A stretch of 53,394 nt of DNA from an uncultured Oscillospiraceae bacterium (GTDB taxonomy: Bacteria; Bacillota; Clostridia; Oscillospirales; Oscillospiraceae), in contig CAJUQD010000018.1 of the NCBI GenBank assembly GCA_910588105.1, positions 1 through 53,394 on the forward strand. Reading direction: 5' to 3'. The position numbers and the translations under genes are program-made. Positions 15,996-24,084 of the stretch are shown here, piece by piece (the stretch's first letter is position 1; each line of letters opens with the position of its first letter). The notes beneath the pieces were generated by a model. That model did no database searches. It was given only the letters and a program-made list of their open reading frames with translations, and had not been told where the DNA came from.

Positions 15996-16375
15996 GGCTT
16001 TTTCCGTTTCGGGGCCACGCTGTCATAGCTGAGTTCTATCAGCGGGAAAATCTGTTCATCTGGGACGGTCTCATCCAGCAGCACGGAGATCCAGGAGCTT
16101 TTGCTCATGTGATAGGCCGGACGGAATCCATCCTGAGCCAACAGGGAACCCACCAAAACCGGCCCGCATTTCAAATCCATCACGTCAGTAGTCCCATCGC
16201 CTGAAAGATCAATGCTTTTCTTCGCCACGTCCATGATGGCGGCGAACCATTTCCGGCTGGCGGGTTGGCGGAACACGGCGTAATTGGGATACCGCACCCA
16301 GAGATGCTCCGGCTCAACCCCGTATCGGTTTTGGATGTAAATCGCCATACGCTCCCGCTGGGAAAGCTGTGCCAT
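15992..16375 (-). CDS. MmcQ/YjbR-family protein
   Basis: This 127-residue protein matches the MmcQ/YjbR (DUF419) fold: an N-terminal helix (LSQRERMAIYIQNRYG), EPEHLWVRYPNYAVFRQ, then KWFAAIMDVAKKSI, MDLKCGP, GFRPAYHMSKSSWISVLLD and a last helix. The GFxPxYHM..WxxV signature is typical. These proteins have a CyaY-like fold and may bind DNA; the role is unknown. It is the first gene of the minus-strand cargo set next to the conjugation operon. Confidence 0.85.
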   Translation of the reverse strand: MAQLSQRERMAIYIQNRYGVEPEHLWVRYPNYAVFRQPASRKWFAAIMDVAKKSIDLSGDGTTDVMDLKCGPVLVGSLLAQDGFRPAYHMSKSSWISVLLDETVPDEQIFPLIELSYDSVAPKRKKP

Positions 16376-16457
16376 ACCAACACCCCGCTTTGTTTCACTG
16401 CTCCATTATACCAAATTACCTGCCGCCCTTCAAGGGACGGCCACAAAGGAGAATTTC

Positions 16458-16847
16458 ATGCAAACCAAAGAAAATTTCTGGGGCTGTCTGTGCCCCAAGC
16501 TCCCCCACGTTTACATCCATACCATGGCGGCGGTGCTGCTGTGCGCCGCCCTCACCGTTCCCGCCATGGCTGCAACCAATACGGCCGGCAATGATATGTG
16601 GACAGTGGCCCAAAACCTCATCGTCGATATCTACAACCACATCGCCGGAATCAGCACCGTGCTGGCGGGCCTCATGTCCGCCGTGGCGGTCATCGGCGTG
16701 AAGCTCACCGGCAACCAGCACAAGGCGGATCAGGCGTGGGACTGGCTCAAGCGAATTTGGGTGGCCTGGGCCATCATCAACGGCATCGGGGCTTTCATCG
16801 CTTACATCACCCCGCAGTTCTCCGGCTTCAACACTCTGACGCCGTGA
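16458..16847 (+). CDS. VirB2/TrbC-like pilin-type membrane protein
   Basis: This 129-residue protein has a signal-like hydrophobic segment (VYIHTMAAVLLCAALTVPAMA). A short mature chain follows with two membrane helices, one around ISTVLAGLMSAVAVIGVKLT and one around IWVAWAIINGIGAFIAYI. That is the topology of type IV secretion VirB2/TrbC subunits. It sits directly in front of the VirB6-like gene, the usual order. AAAGGAG precedes the ATG. It opens the conjugation operon, and the 80-bp region upstream holds a small hairpin (CCCTT/AAGGG, 16425-16435). Confidence 0.75.
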   Translation: MQTKENFWGCLCPKLPHVYIHTMAAVLLCAALTVPAMAATNTAGNDMWTVAQNLIVDIYNHIAGISTVLAGLMSAVAVIGVKLTGNQHKADQAWDWLKRIWVAWAIINGIGAFIAYITPQFSGFNTLTP

Positions 16848-16851
16848 CGCC

Positions 16852-18978
16852 ATGCTGGAGCTTTTATTTCGCGGCTTCTTCGAGTGGATCTACGGCCTCA
16901 TCGTAGACATCTGGGGATTCATTGCCGGAGGGCTGCTGGACATCATGGGGCTGGATTTTGCCTACATCCAGTCCCACATCCCCATCATGGACGACATGGC
17001 CCGGGTGCTGATGGCGGCGGGCTGGGCGCTGCTGCTGGGCAACCTGGTGTTCCAGGCGCTGAAAAGCATGGCGGCGGGCCTGGGCTTTGAGGGGGAAGAC
17101 CCCAAGCTGCTGTTTGCCCGCACCTTTGTGTTCGCATTCCTGCTGTTGGCCAGCCCCCAGATCTGCCGGATCGGGCTGGATCTCACCTCCAGCATCATGG
17201 ATCTGCTGAGTATCCCGGACGCCACCAATGTGTCCCTGGTGGATGAAAGCGTCTTTGGGACGCTCACCGCCTCCTGGCTCATGGCCATCATTTGCAGCGT
17301 CATCGTCATGTTCAAGGTGCTGGGGCTGCTCATTGAGATCGCGGAGCGGTATGTGATCCTGGCCATGCTCACCCTTACCGCGCCCCTGGCCTTCGCCATG
17401 GGCGGCAGCAAAAATACCGCGTCCATCTTCACCGGCTGGTGCCGGATGTTCGGCTCCATGTGCCTGCTGATGGTCACCAACCTGGTGTGCTTCAAAATGC
17501 TGTTCTCGGTGGTGTCCACGGTGCCCTCCGGGCTGGATGTTCTGCCCTGGATGGTGTTGATCTTTGCCATCGTGAAAGTGGCGAAAAAGTCGGACGCCAT
17601 CATCACCCGCATCGGCTTGAACCCCGCCATCACCGGCGGCCCCGGGCGAACCCTGCCCGGTATGCTGGCCTACACAGTGGTACGCACGGCGGTGAGCGGT
17701 GTGGCAAAGGGCTTCACAGGTGGCGGTTTTGGCGGCGGGAGAACCGCCAGCGCGTCCGCTTCCGGCACAAGACCCGGCAGCGGGTTCAGCGGTTCCCGGT
17801 TCGGTTCCCGCTTTTCCGCCGGCGGCGGAGGACGCTTCGGCGGCGCCCGGGGCGGCGGACGCTCCAACAGCGGCCAGACTGCCGAGAGCGGGGCGCAGGG
17901 CGGCGAGAGGCCCGGCGGCTCCTTTGGCGGCGGGCGAGGCGGGGGCCGTTTCAGCGGCAGTCAGACTTCCGGGGACAGTTCCCAGAACTTCGGCGGATCG
18001 CGTGGCGGCGGCAGGTATACCTACCACAGCACCGGCCAGCAAAGTTCCGCCCAGCAGGCCAATGCCCGGCAGGAAAATACGTCCCAAGCATCCGCCCAGC
18101 AGAAGCATACCAGCAGCGCCGCGGCGAACACTGCCCGGGGCGGCGGGCGACCCCAGCAGACCCGGAGAAGTTCTGTGCGGCCTGGAACCGGCCACCCCCA
18201 AAGCTATGTGCCGCCCTCCGGCGCGGCCAACACGCCTACGCCTGGTGCGGCGGGGGCAGGCAGTTCCCAGCGGCCCGGTGCGTCCCATCCCGGCGCGGCA
18301 GGAACGGCTCCGAAAGGCACCGCGCCGAAGCACCCCAACAGTCCTCAGCCCGGCGCGGCAGGAACGGGAACGCACTCCCAGTCCACCCGATCCACCCATT
18401 CCGCAGGCGGCAGCACGGTGAACAGCACCAGCCAGACCTCCGCTCAGACCAATGTGACCACGAACGGCGGCAGAGCGGGTGCGTCCGGCGGGAAAGCACC
18501 GCCCACCGCGCCCAGACCGCCCCACCCCGGCGGCCCTGCGGCATCCAAGTCCCCGCCCAAGCCGGGCGATACCCGCGCCACCCGTCGGGACAAGGCGGGC
18601 ACCGCCCCGAAAACACCCGGCACTCCGGCGGCTTCCGGCGCGTCCCAGGCCGGCGCCGCAGGAAGGCCGTCCCGCAGTACCCAGCGGCCCGCTGAATCTG
18701 CATCCCGGCCCGGCAGGAATGCTCCCCCGTCCACAGCGGTGCCCCCAACAGGAGGCACACCTTCCGGCCCGACCCGGCAGGAACCGCGCACATCTGCCAA
18801 GCCTGCGTCTACCCCGGTAAAGGGCGGCGCTCCCACGATTCGCCCCGGCGGAGCAGGAACCGCGCCCGCCGGCAAACAGGCGGCGGGACAGTCCCGGACG
18901 GCCAAAGCCCGGACGACGCGGGCGAAACCCGTCCATCGTCCACCACCCAACAGGAGAGGGGGGAACAGCCATGGATGA
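16852..18978 (+). CDS. VirB6/TrbL-like conjugation channel protein with long disordered tail
   Basis: This is a 708-residue polytopic protein of the mating channel. Residues 1-280 hold about six hydrophobic segments (GWALLLGNLVFQAL, TFVFAFLLLASPQI, WLMAIICSVIVMFKVLGLLI, VILAMLTLTAPLAFAMG, MCLLMVTNLVCFKMLF, VLPWMVLIFAIVKVAKK) with a TrbL-like order. The last 420 residues are low-complexity and rich in Gly, Arg, Ser, Pro, Ala, Gln and Thr, with repeated RGGGR and GAAGT units. This tail is far longer than in usual TrbL/VirB6 proteins and is probably disordered and cytoplasmic. It starts 4 bp after the VirB2-like stop and overlaps the next gene by 8 bp. Confidence 0.85.
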   Translation: MLELLFRGFFEWIYGLIVDIWGFIAGGLLDIMGLDFAYIQSHIPIMDDMARVLMAAGWALLLGNLVFQALKSMAAGLGFEGEDPKLLFARTFVFAFLLLASPQICRIGLDLTSSIMDLLSIPDATNVSLVDESVFGTLTASWLMAIICSVIVMFKVLGLLIEIAERYVILAMLTLTAPLAFAMGGSKNTASIFTGWCRMFGSMCLLMVTNLVCFKMLFSVVSTVPSGLDVLPWMVLIFAIVKVAKKSDAIITRIGLNPAITGGPGRTLPGMLAYTVVRTAVSGVAKGFTGGGFGGGRTASASASGTRPGSGFSGSRFGSRFSAGGGGRFGGARGGGRSNSGQTAESGAQGGERPGGSFGGGRGGGRFSGSQTSGDSSQNFGGSRGGGRYTYHSTGQQSSAQQANARQENTSQASAQQKHTSSAAANTARGGGRPQQTRRSSVRPGTGHPQSYVPPSGAANTPTPGAAGAGSSQRPGASHPGAAGTAPKGTAPKHPNSPQPGAAGTGTHSQSTRSTHSAGGSTVNSTSQTSAQTNVTTNGGRAGASGGKAPPTAPRPPHPGGPAASKSPPKPGDTRATRRDKAGTAPKTPGTPAASGASQAGAAGRPSRSTQRPAESASRPGRNAPPSTAVPPTGGTPSGPTRQEPRTSAKPASTPVKGGAPTIRPGGAGTAPAGKQAAGQSRTAKARTTRAKPVHRPPPNRRGGNSHG

Positions 18979-20206
18979 AAAGGAAGGCCGGGGTAACAAA
19001 GCGGCCAAGGCGGCGGCGCATATCGCAGCCGCCCTGGCCACCACTGGGGCCAAGGGTGCGGCCCTCGCCGCCGCCCAGGAGGCAGCCCCTTACCTGATTA
19101 AAATAATTGCCGGGGCATTGGCCCTGCTGCTCCTCATTCCCATGCTGGTGTTCACCGCCCTGCCCAACATCTTTTTCGGCTATGACAGCTCCACCACGCC
19201 CGAGATTGTGGATTTTACCACGTCGGCCCACGGACTGGAGGCGGTCTATCAGAACATCGACCGGAAAAACCAATCCATCATCGACCGGCTGGTGGAGAGC
19301 ATTCTCCCGAATTTCATGACGGAGGATGTGCCCGATTACGATGATTATGAGGTGGAAAAGTCCCTGGGCAATGTGAACCACTATTGGCTCATTGCCATCG
19401 GATCCGTCCGATACAAGCAGGATCTCAATGTTATGGACGAACCCACCATTGAAAAGCTGCTTTCCGACAAGCTGACCTATACCGCTTCCATTACGGACCG
19501 CGTCCTGCACATCTCAGTTCGGGATCTGACGCCGGACGCCTACATGGACAAGCTGGGCTTCACCCAGGAGGAAAAGGACTGGGCGGCCCTGCTCTACTCG
19601 ATGCTGGCGGATGGCCAAAACATCAACCCCGATGGCACCGATGGTACAGGCAACTACACCACCGACTTCGGCGATATCGTCTTTTCCAGTGCCGACACCC
19701 CCGTGGTCTACTACAACCAGACGGACGCCCGGTGGGGCAATAAGCTCTATGGCCGCACCGGCACCATCGGCTGGGAGGGCTGCGGCCCCACCGCCCTGGC
19801 CATGGTGGTGGCGTCCATGACGGACAACAAAGTAACGCCCTATGACGTAGCCCTATGGTCGGCTCAGAACGGCTATCGCTGTGAGGGCAACGGAAGCTAC
19901 CACAGCCTGATCCCCAACGGCGGCGAACACTACGGCCTCACTGTTGAGAAAATCGGCAAGGACAGCAAAAAGCTGGTGGAGGCGCTGGAATCGGGCAAGC
20001 TGGTCATCGCCATCATGGCCCCGGGACACTTCACCACCACCGGCCACTTTATTGTCCTGCGGGGCATCACCGAGGATGGCAAAGTGCTGGTGGCCGACCC
20101 CGCCAGCGTGAAGCGGAGCAATCAAGAGTGGCCCCTTCACACCGTCGTCAACGAGGCCGCCTCCCGGGCCGGCGCGGGCGGGCCCTTCTGGGTGTTCTCG
20201 CGGTAG
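18971..20206 (+). CDS. Membrane-anchored C39-like peptidase of the conjugation machine
   Basis: This 411-residue bitopic protein has an Ala/Lys-rich cytoplasmic start and one membrane helix (about 40-65, IIAGALALLLLIPMLVF). A spacer domain (75-210) precedes a C39-type papain-like domain. Catalytic residues are visible: Cys271 in GWEGCGPTALAM, His359 in TTGHFIVLRG and Asp in VADPAS. Conjugative elements of Firmicutes encode such enzymes to open peptidoglycan or process envelope proteins near the channel; the exact substrate is unknown. AGGAGAGGGG lies in the upstream overlap. The lysozyme-like domain that often accompanies such proteins is absent. Confidence 0.85.
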   Translation: MDEKEGRGNKAAKAAAHIAAALATTGAKGAALAAAQEAAPYLIKIIAGALALLLLIPMLVFTALPNIFFGYDSSTTPEIVDFTTSAHGLEAVYQNIDRKNQSIIDRLVESILPNFMTEDVPDYDDYEVEKSLGNVNHYWLIAIGSVRYKQDLNVMDEPTIEKLLSDKLTYTASITDRVLHISVRDLTPDAYMDKLGFTQEEKDWAALLYSMLADGQNINPDGTDGTGNYTTDFGDIVFSSADTPVVYYNQTDARWGNKLYGRTGTIGWEGCGPTALAMVVASMTDNKVTPYDVALWSAQNGYRCEGNGSYHSLIPNGGEHYGLTVEKIGKDSKKLVEALESGKLVIAIMAPGHFTTTGHFIVLRGITEDGKVLVADPASVKRSNQEWPLHTVVNEAASRAGAGGPFWVFSR

Positions 20207-20242
20207 GCGGCGGATGAAATCAACTGTTTGGAGTGAAGCAAT

Positions 20243-20503
20243 ATGGAACATGAAACCAATTTGAGGGCGTTTCGGCTGCGCCATGGGCTCCACCTCACCG
20301 AACTGTCTGAGGTGTCCTGGTTATCTGACCAGTACATCAGCCGGGCGGAGCTGGGGCAGATCGTGCCCACACCCCGGCTGGAGATCCAGCTGGCAGATGC
20401 GGTGGAACTGGCGATCCTCCGGCGTGCCGCCGTCATCCGGGATATGAACCGAGACTTCCGGCGCTGCCGTGGCCATCTGCTGGAGGTGAGCGGCGTTGAA
20501 TGA
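20243..20503 (+). CDS. Small XRE-type helix-turn-helix protein
   Basis: This 86-residue protein is built around a lambda-repressor-like domain: LRAFRLRHGLHLTELSEVSW, then the recognition helix DQYISRAELGQ and a third helix ADAVELAILRR. It may regulate the conjugation operon it sits in, between the C39 peptidase and the PrgI-like gene. It overlaps the latter by 8 bp. GGAGTGAAG precedes the ATG. Confidence 0.7.
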   Translation: MEHETNLRAFRLRHGLHLTELSEVSWLSDQYISRAELGQIVPTPRLEIQLADAVELAILRRAAVIRDMNRDFRRCRGHLLEVSGVE

Positions 20504-20798
20504 GACCTACTATATCCCCGCCAACTTCACCGATGCGGGCCGTGTGATGGGCCTGTTTGAATTGCGTAATCTTGTGGAAGCTGTGATCCTGGTGCTGCCG
20601 GTGCTGTACTTCTGCCTGGTGCTGCTGCCCCTGGAGCTGACCGCCAAGATCACGGTGACGCTTATCATCGTGGTTCCCCTGGGGGGCTTTGGGCTCATCG
20701 GCGTGCGGGACGACAGCCTCACCCGCTGGCTGGGCGCGTGGCTGCGCTGGCGGCGGGCGAGGAGGCTTATGACATATCGCGGAGGAGGAACAAAATAA
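20496..20798 (+). CDS. PrgI/VirB3-like small membrane protein
   Basis: This 100-residue protein has the layout of PrgI/VirB3-type T4SS subunits: a short polar start with PANFTDAGRVMGLFELRN, then two adjacent membrane helices (VEAVILVLPVLYFCLVLLPL and ITVTLIIVVPLGGFGLIGV) and a basic tail. The TTG start at 20496 lies inside the preceding gene and follows GGAGGTGAG. These proteins scaffold VirB4 at the membrane, and the VirB4-related genes follow. Confidence 0.8.
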   Translation: MNETYYIPANFTDAGRVMGLFELRNLVEAVILVLPVLYFCLVLLPLELTAKITVTLIIVVPLGGFGLIGVRDDSLTRWLGAWLRWRRARRLMTYRGGGTK

Positions 20799-20801
20799 AC
20801 C

Positions 20802-21473
20802 ATGGATTTGAAACAACTGCTGTTCGGCGGCGGGGCAAAAGCCCCCGCCGCCGAACCTTTCCGGGACAGTATCCAGGCATGGCTTCCCATCAAGAACATT
20901 GTGGGCGGCGTGGTGGTTACCAAGGACGGGCGCTTCGTAAAGATCCTGGAGGTGCTGCCGGTGAACATTTACTTGAAATCCCCCAATGACAGGGAGAACA
21001 TCATCTCCAGCTACGCCGCGTGGCTGAAGATCGCGCCGGACGATTTGCAGATCGAGGCCCGCACCCTGCCCGCCGACACGGCGGACTATGTGGAGCGAAT
21101 GAAGGAGTTCGCCGCCCATGAGCCCAACGAATCTTGCCGGGAGATGATCGAGGACAACATCAAGGAAATCGGCCAGGGGGTGGCCAGCAACGCCCTGCGT
21201 CACCGCTTCTTTCTCATCTTCCAGTACGAGGGCCGGATGCACGCCAAGGGCCGCACCACCGCCGCCATCGTCCAGCGGCTCAACGAGGAGGCGGACACCG
21301 CCCGGCGGTATCTGGACGGATGTGAGCTGGAGGTGCTGGAGCCCAGCTTTGCCGACGACTTCATTTTGAAGCTGCTGTACGAGATCATCAACAAGCGGAC
21401 CAGCCGGCGGGTGCAGCTCCCGGAGGGCGTGTTCGACATGACCACCGCCGTCCACGGGATTTATGAGGAATAG
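20802..21473 (+). CDS. Short VirB4-related protein lacking an ATPase domain
   Basis: This 223-residue protein starts MDLKQLLFGGG and carries LPIKNIVGGVVVTKDGRFVK followed by LEVLPVNIYL. It resembles the N-terminal domain of VirB4/TraE-type ATPases but has no Walker motifs and ends at 21473. The complete VirB4 downstream has its own N-terminal domain, so this is a separate protein and not simply the front half of a broken gene. It lies 3 bp after the PrgI-like gene. A minus-strand cargo gene separates it from virB4. It may act as an assembly partner of VirB4. Confidence 0.65.
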   Translation: MDLKQLLFGGGAKAPAAEPFRDSIQAWLPIKNIVGGVVVTKDGRFVKILEVLPVNIYLKSPNDRENIISSYAAWLKIAPDDLQIEARTLPADTADYVERMKEFAAHEPNESCREMIEDNIKEIGQGVASNALRHRFFLIFQYEGRMHAKGRTTAAIVQRLNEEADTARRYLDGCELEVLEPSFADDFILKLLYEIINKRTSRRVQLPEGVFDMTTAVHGIYEE

Positions 21474-21482
21474 CGCAAAAAC

Positions 21483-21511
21483 AGGCGGCTGTCCGATGTT
21501 GGCAGCCGCCT
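21483..21511. terminator. Bidirectional hairpin between VirB4-like and ATL genes
   Basis: AGGCGGCTG and CAGCCGCCT pair perfectly around an 11-nt loop, with AAAAAC upstream and GTTGTTTAATT somewhat downstream. It lies 10 bp after the VirB4-like stop and 17 bp before the end of the convergent alkyltransferase-like gene. It could interrupt the conjugation operon. Confidence 0.6.
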
Positions 21512-21528
21512 GCTGAACTGGAAGTTGT

Positions 21529-22008
21529 TTAATTCAAATCGAAAGCGGCATTTTCGTAGTCTTTCACATAGTACCGAATGTTTTTCCGCCCCTTTTGAAT
21601 AATAATATGTCCTTCCGCTTCCAGCTTTGCCTTTTGTGCCTCAACGCCCCCGGGATACTTTGCGTTTAATTCGCCGTCCGCTTTCAGCGTCCTCCAATAA
21701 GGCGTTTCGTCGGTAGTCCGCTGATAGCTTGCCCATGCCGCGATGGACACAAAAATCCCTGCTGTAATTGGCTCCGTAAAATCCGCACCGCTCAACGCGG
21801 CAAAGTATTCCCGTATTTTTCCGACAGTGGTTACTTTCCCATACGGGACTCGCTTCATTACCTTGTCATACTCAATTGGCGGCGCAAAATACATTCTGTC
21901 TCCGCCATATTTTTCAATGCTTTTTGCGTCAGTGATCGTCTGAAATTTTGGCATATCCTTGCTGTCATGCAGCATAGCATTGAAATCTTTTTTATCTTCA
22001 TTCGCCAT
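21529..22008 (-). CDS. Alkyltransferase-like (MGMT-family) protein without catalytic Cys
   Basis: This 159-residue protein belongs to the alkylguanine-DNA alkyltransferase fold: MKRVPYGKVTTVGKIREYF, then WASYQRTTDETPYWRTL in place of the PCHR active site, and EAQKAKLEAEGH. The usual catalytic Cys is absent, which fits ATL proteins that bind alkylated bases and recruit excision repair. An extra basic C-terminus (KGRKNIRYYVKDYE) is unusual. GGAGG lies 8 nt before the ATG at 22008. It is a minus-strand, AT-richer insertion inside the plus-strand conjugation operon, with its own promoter. Confidence 0.8.
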   Translation of the reverse strand: MANEDKKDFNAMLHDSKDMPKFQTITDAKSIEKYGGDRMYFAPPIEYDKVMKRVPYGKVTTVGKIREYFAALSGADFTEPITAGIFVSIAAWASYQRTTDETPYWRTLKADGELNAKYPGGVEAQKAKLEAEGHIIIQKGRKNIRYYVKDYENAAFDLN

Positions 22009-22028
22009 ATTCGTCACCTCCTACGTTA

Positions 22029-22057
22029 AGCATACCCCGTTTTAGCGTGTGGTGCAA
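22029..22057 (-). promoter_or_regulatory. Promoter of the alkyltransferase-like gene
   Basis: On the minus strand TTGCAC (22057-22052), a 17-bp spacer and TATGCT (22034-22029) lie 21 bp upstream of the start codon. A perfect inverted repeat TTATCG-CACA-CGATAA just beyond it (22080-22095) could be an operator for this gene or for virB4. Confidence 0.6.
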
Positions 22058-22140
22058 TGAGGCTGTTTTTAAAAATATCTTATCGCACACGATAATTTTA
22101 GGCAAGCGTTTTCAAATTTCATTAAGTGAGGAGCAACTCG

Positions 22141-24084
22141 ATGCAAAAGAAAGCAACAAAGGCCCCAGTCAAGCGGGCCAAAAAGAAGGCGGACACCGCC
22201 GAACCCAAGCAGAACCCCATCAAACGCCTGCTGTTTGGCGAGGAAAAACCCGACCTGTCCGAGCTGGAGGCGGGCTCCACCACCATCCTGGATATCCTGT
22301 CTCCCACCGCCATCGACACCAAGAGCCGGGACTACATCCTGGTGGACGGGGTGTACCACGCTTACCTCTACGTGGCGGGGTACGGCTACTCCACCACCGT
22401 GGGCTCCTGCTGGCTGGCCCCGCTGGTGGAGGCCGGGGAGGGCGTCAGCCTGAGCTTCACCGTCAAGCGGCAGTCCAAGGAGAAAATCTTGTCCAAAATC
22501 TCGCAGACCACCATGGTGAACCGCTCCCGGATGCGGGATGTGGGGGACACCCGTCAGGACTATGAGGAGCTGGACAGCGCCATCAACTCCGGGCTGTATC
22601 TCAAAGACGTGATGAATCGGCAAGGGGAAGACTTTTACTATATGCACACCCTGGTGGAAGTCACCGCCGATGACCCGGAGACCCTGGAGCAGCGGGTGAC
22701 GGCGGTGGAAAAACTGTGCGTGTCCATTGACATGATCGCTCGCCGCTGCGACTACCAAAACGAGCAGGCATTCCTCTCGGCGCTCCCCCTGCTGGCCCTG
22801 GACGCGGACGTGGAGCGCAAATCCCGACGCAACGCCCTCACCTCCGGCGTAGCGGCGGCGTTCCCCTTTGCCTCCTATGAGCTCAGCGACCGCAACGGGA
22901 TTTTTCTGGGGCTGAACCTGTATAACCGCTCCCCGGTGTTCCTGGACCCCTATGACGACTACAAATACACCAACGGCAACTGCTGGATCGGCGGCTCCTC
23001 CGGCGCGGGCAAGACCTTTACCCTCCAATGTCTGGGCGGACGGCTGCGGCAGCAGGGGCGGCGGGTCATCTTCATCGTGCCCAAGAAGGGCCATGAGTTC
23101 CGGCCCCTGTGCGAGCTGCTGGGCGGGTTGTACCTGCGGCTGTCCCCGTCCTCCAAGGACTGCCCCAACATCATGGCCATCCGGCGCAAATCGCTGGACA
23201 GCTATGCCGGGTTGCGGGACATGGCCGCCCGGGATGATTCCGTCCTGGCCGATAAGATCTCCCGGCTCATCATCTGGTACTCTCTGCAAAAACGGGATCT
23301 CTCCGACGAGGACAAAAACCTGCTGGATTCCTCCCTGGTGGAGTGCTACCGGCGGTATGGGATCACCTTTGACAACGACACCATCACCGATGAAAACGGC
23401 CGGTTTGTGGAGATGCCTATTCTGCCGGATTGGTACGACGTGCTCTCCCAAAACCCGGACACCAAGCACCTGGCGGTGGTACTGGCCCGGTACGTCACCG
23501 GCTCGGCCTCCGCCATGGGCCAGCGCAACCACATCGACCTGGACAACAAGTACATCGTGCTGGACACCTCCGGGATGCCGGACGACCTGCTGCTCCCCGG
23601 CATTTTCTGGGCCACCGACATTGCCAACGACCTCATTATGGACGCGGGCAGCGACCTGTCCGCCCTCATCGCCGATGAGCTATGGAGCCTGGTGGGTGCC
23701 AACTCCAATCCCCTGGCGGCGGGATTCGTCCAGGAGATGGTGAAAACCATCCGCGGCCTGGGCGGCATTGCCATCACCTCCACCCAGGGGATGCAGGACC
23801 TGTTCGGGCTGGACGGCGGCAAATACGGCAAGGGTATTCTGGACTCCAGCCGGATCAAGCTGGTGATGCAGATGGAGGAGCAGGAGGCGCGGCTCATCCA
23901 GGGTGTCTTGAATCTCTCTGAGGATGAGGTCAGGCAGATCACCCGGTTCCGCCGGGGGGAGGGCCTGCTGTGCATCGGCTACAACCACGTCCCGGTGCAG
24001 TTCCACGCCACTGAGAAGGAGTATGACGCCATCACCACCTCCCCCACCGACTTGCGTACCCGGCGGAAGGAGGGCGGCAAATGA
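22141..24084 (+). CDS. virB4: VirB4-family conjugation ATPase
   Basis: This 647-residue ATPase powers pilus/channel assembly and substrate transfer at the inner face of the membrane. A Lys-rich start (residues 1-30) precedes the VirB4 N-terminal domain (35-260). The motor follows, with Walker A GGSSGAGKT (284-292), Walker B ALIADELW (about 508-515) and a downstream GIAITSTQGMQDLFG. The ATG at 22141 follows GTGAGGAG. It restarts translation after the alkyltransferase insertion and overlaps the next gene by 4 bp (ATGA). Confidence 0.92.
   Translation: MQKKATKAPVKRAKKKADTAEPKQNPIKRLLFGEEKPDLSELEAGSTTILDILSPTAIDTKSRDYILVDGVYHAYLYVAGYGYSTTVGSCWLAPLVEAGEGVSLSFTVKRQSKEKILSKISQTTMVNRSRMRDVGDTRQDYEELDSAINSGLYLKDVMNRQGEDFYYMHTLVEVTADDPETLEQRVTAVEKLCVSIDMIARRCDYQNEQAFLSALPLLALDADVERKSRRNALTSGVAAAFPFASYELSDRNGIFLGLNLYNRSPVFLDPYDDYKYTNGNCWIGGSSGAGKTFTLQCLGGRLRQQGRRVIFIVPKKGHEFRPLCELLGGLYLRLSPSSKDCPNIMAIRRKSLDSYAGLRDMAARDDSVLADKISRLIIWYSLQKRDLSDEDKNLLDSSLVECYRRYGITFDNDTITDENGRFVEMPILPDWYDVLSQNPDTKHLAVVLARYVTGSASAMGQRNHIDLDNKYIVLDTSGMPDDLLLPGIFWATDIANDLIMDAGSDLSALIADELWSLVGANSNPLAAGFVQEMVKTIRGLGGIAITSTQGMQDLFGLDGGKYGKGILDSSRIKLVMQMEEQEARLIQGVLNLSEDEVRQITRFRRGEGLLCIGYNHVPVQFHATEKEYDAITTSPTDLRTRRKEGGK

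Noticed and set aside
16864..19053. 729-codon minus-strand frame opposite the VirB6-like gene
   Set aside because: It mirrors the Gly/Arg/Pro-rich tail; the plus frame has membrane segments and operon overlaps.
20802..24084. virB4 as a single gene broken by the alkyltransferase insertion
   Set aside because: The downstream gene has its own complete N-terminal domain, start codon and ribosome site, so the upstream protein is better read as a separate paralogue.
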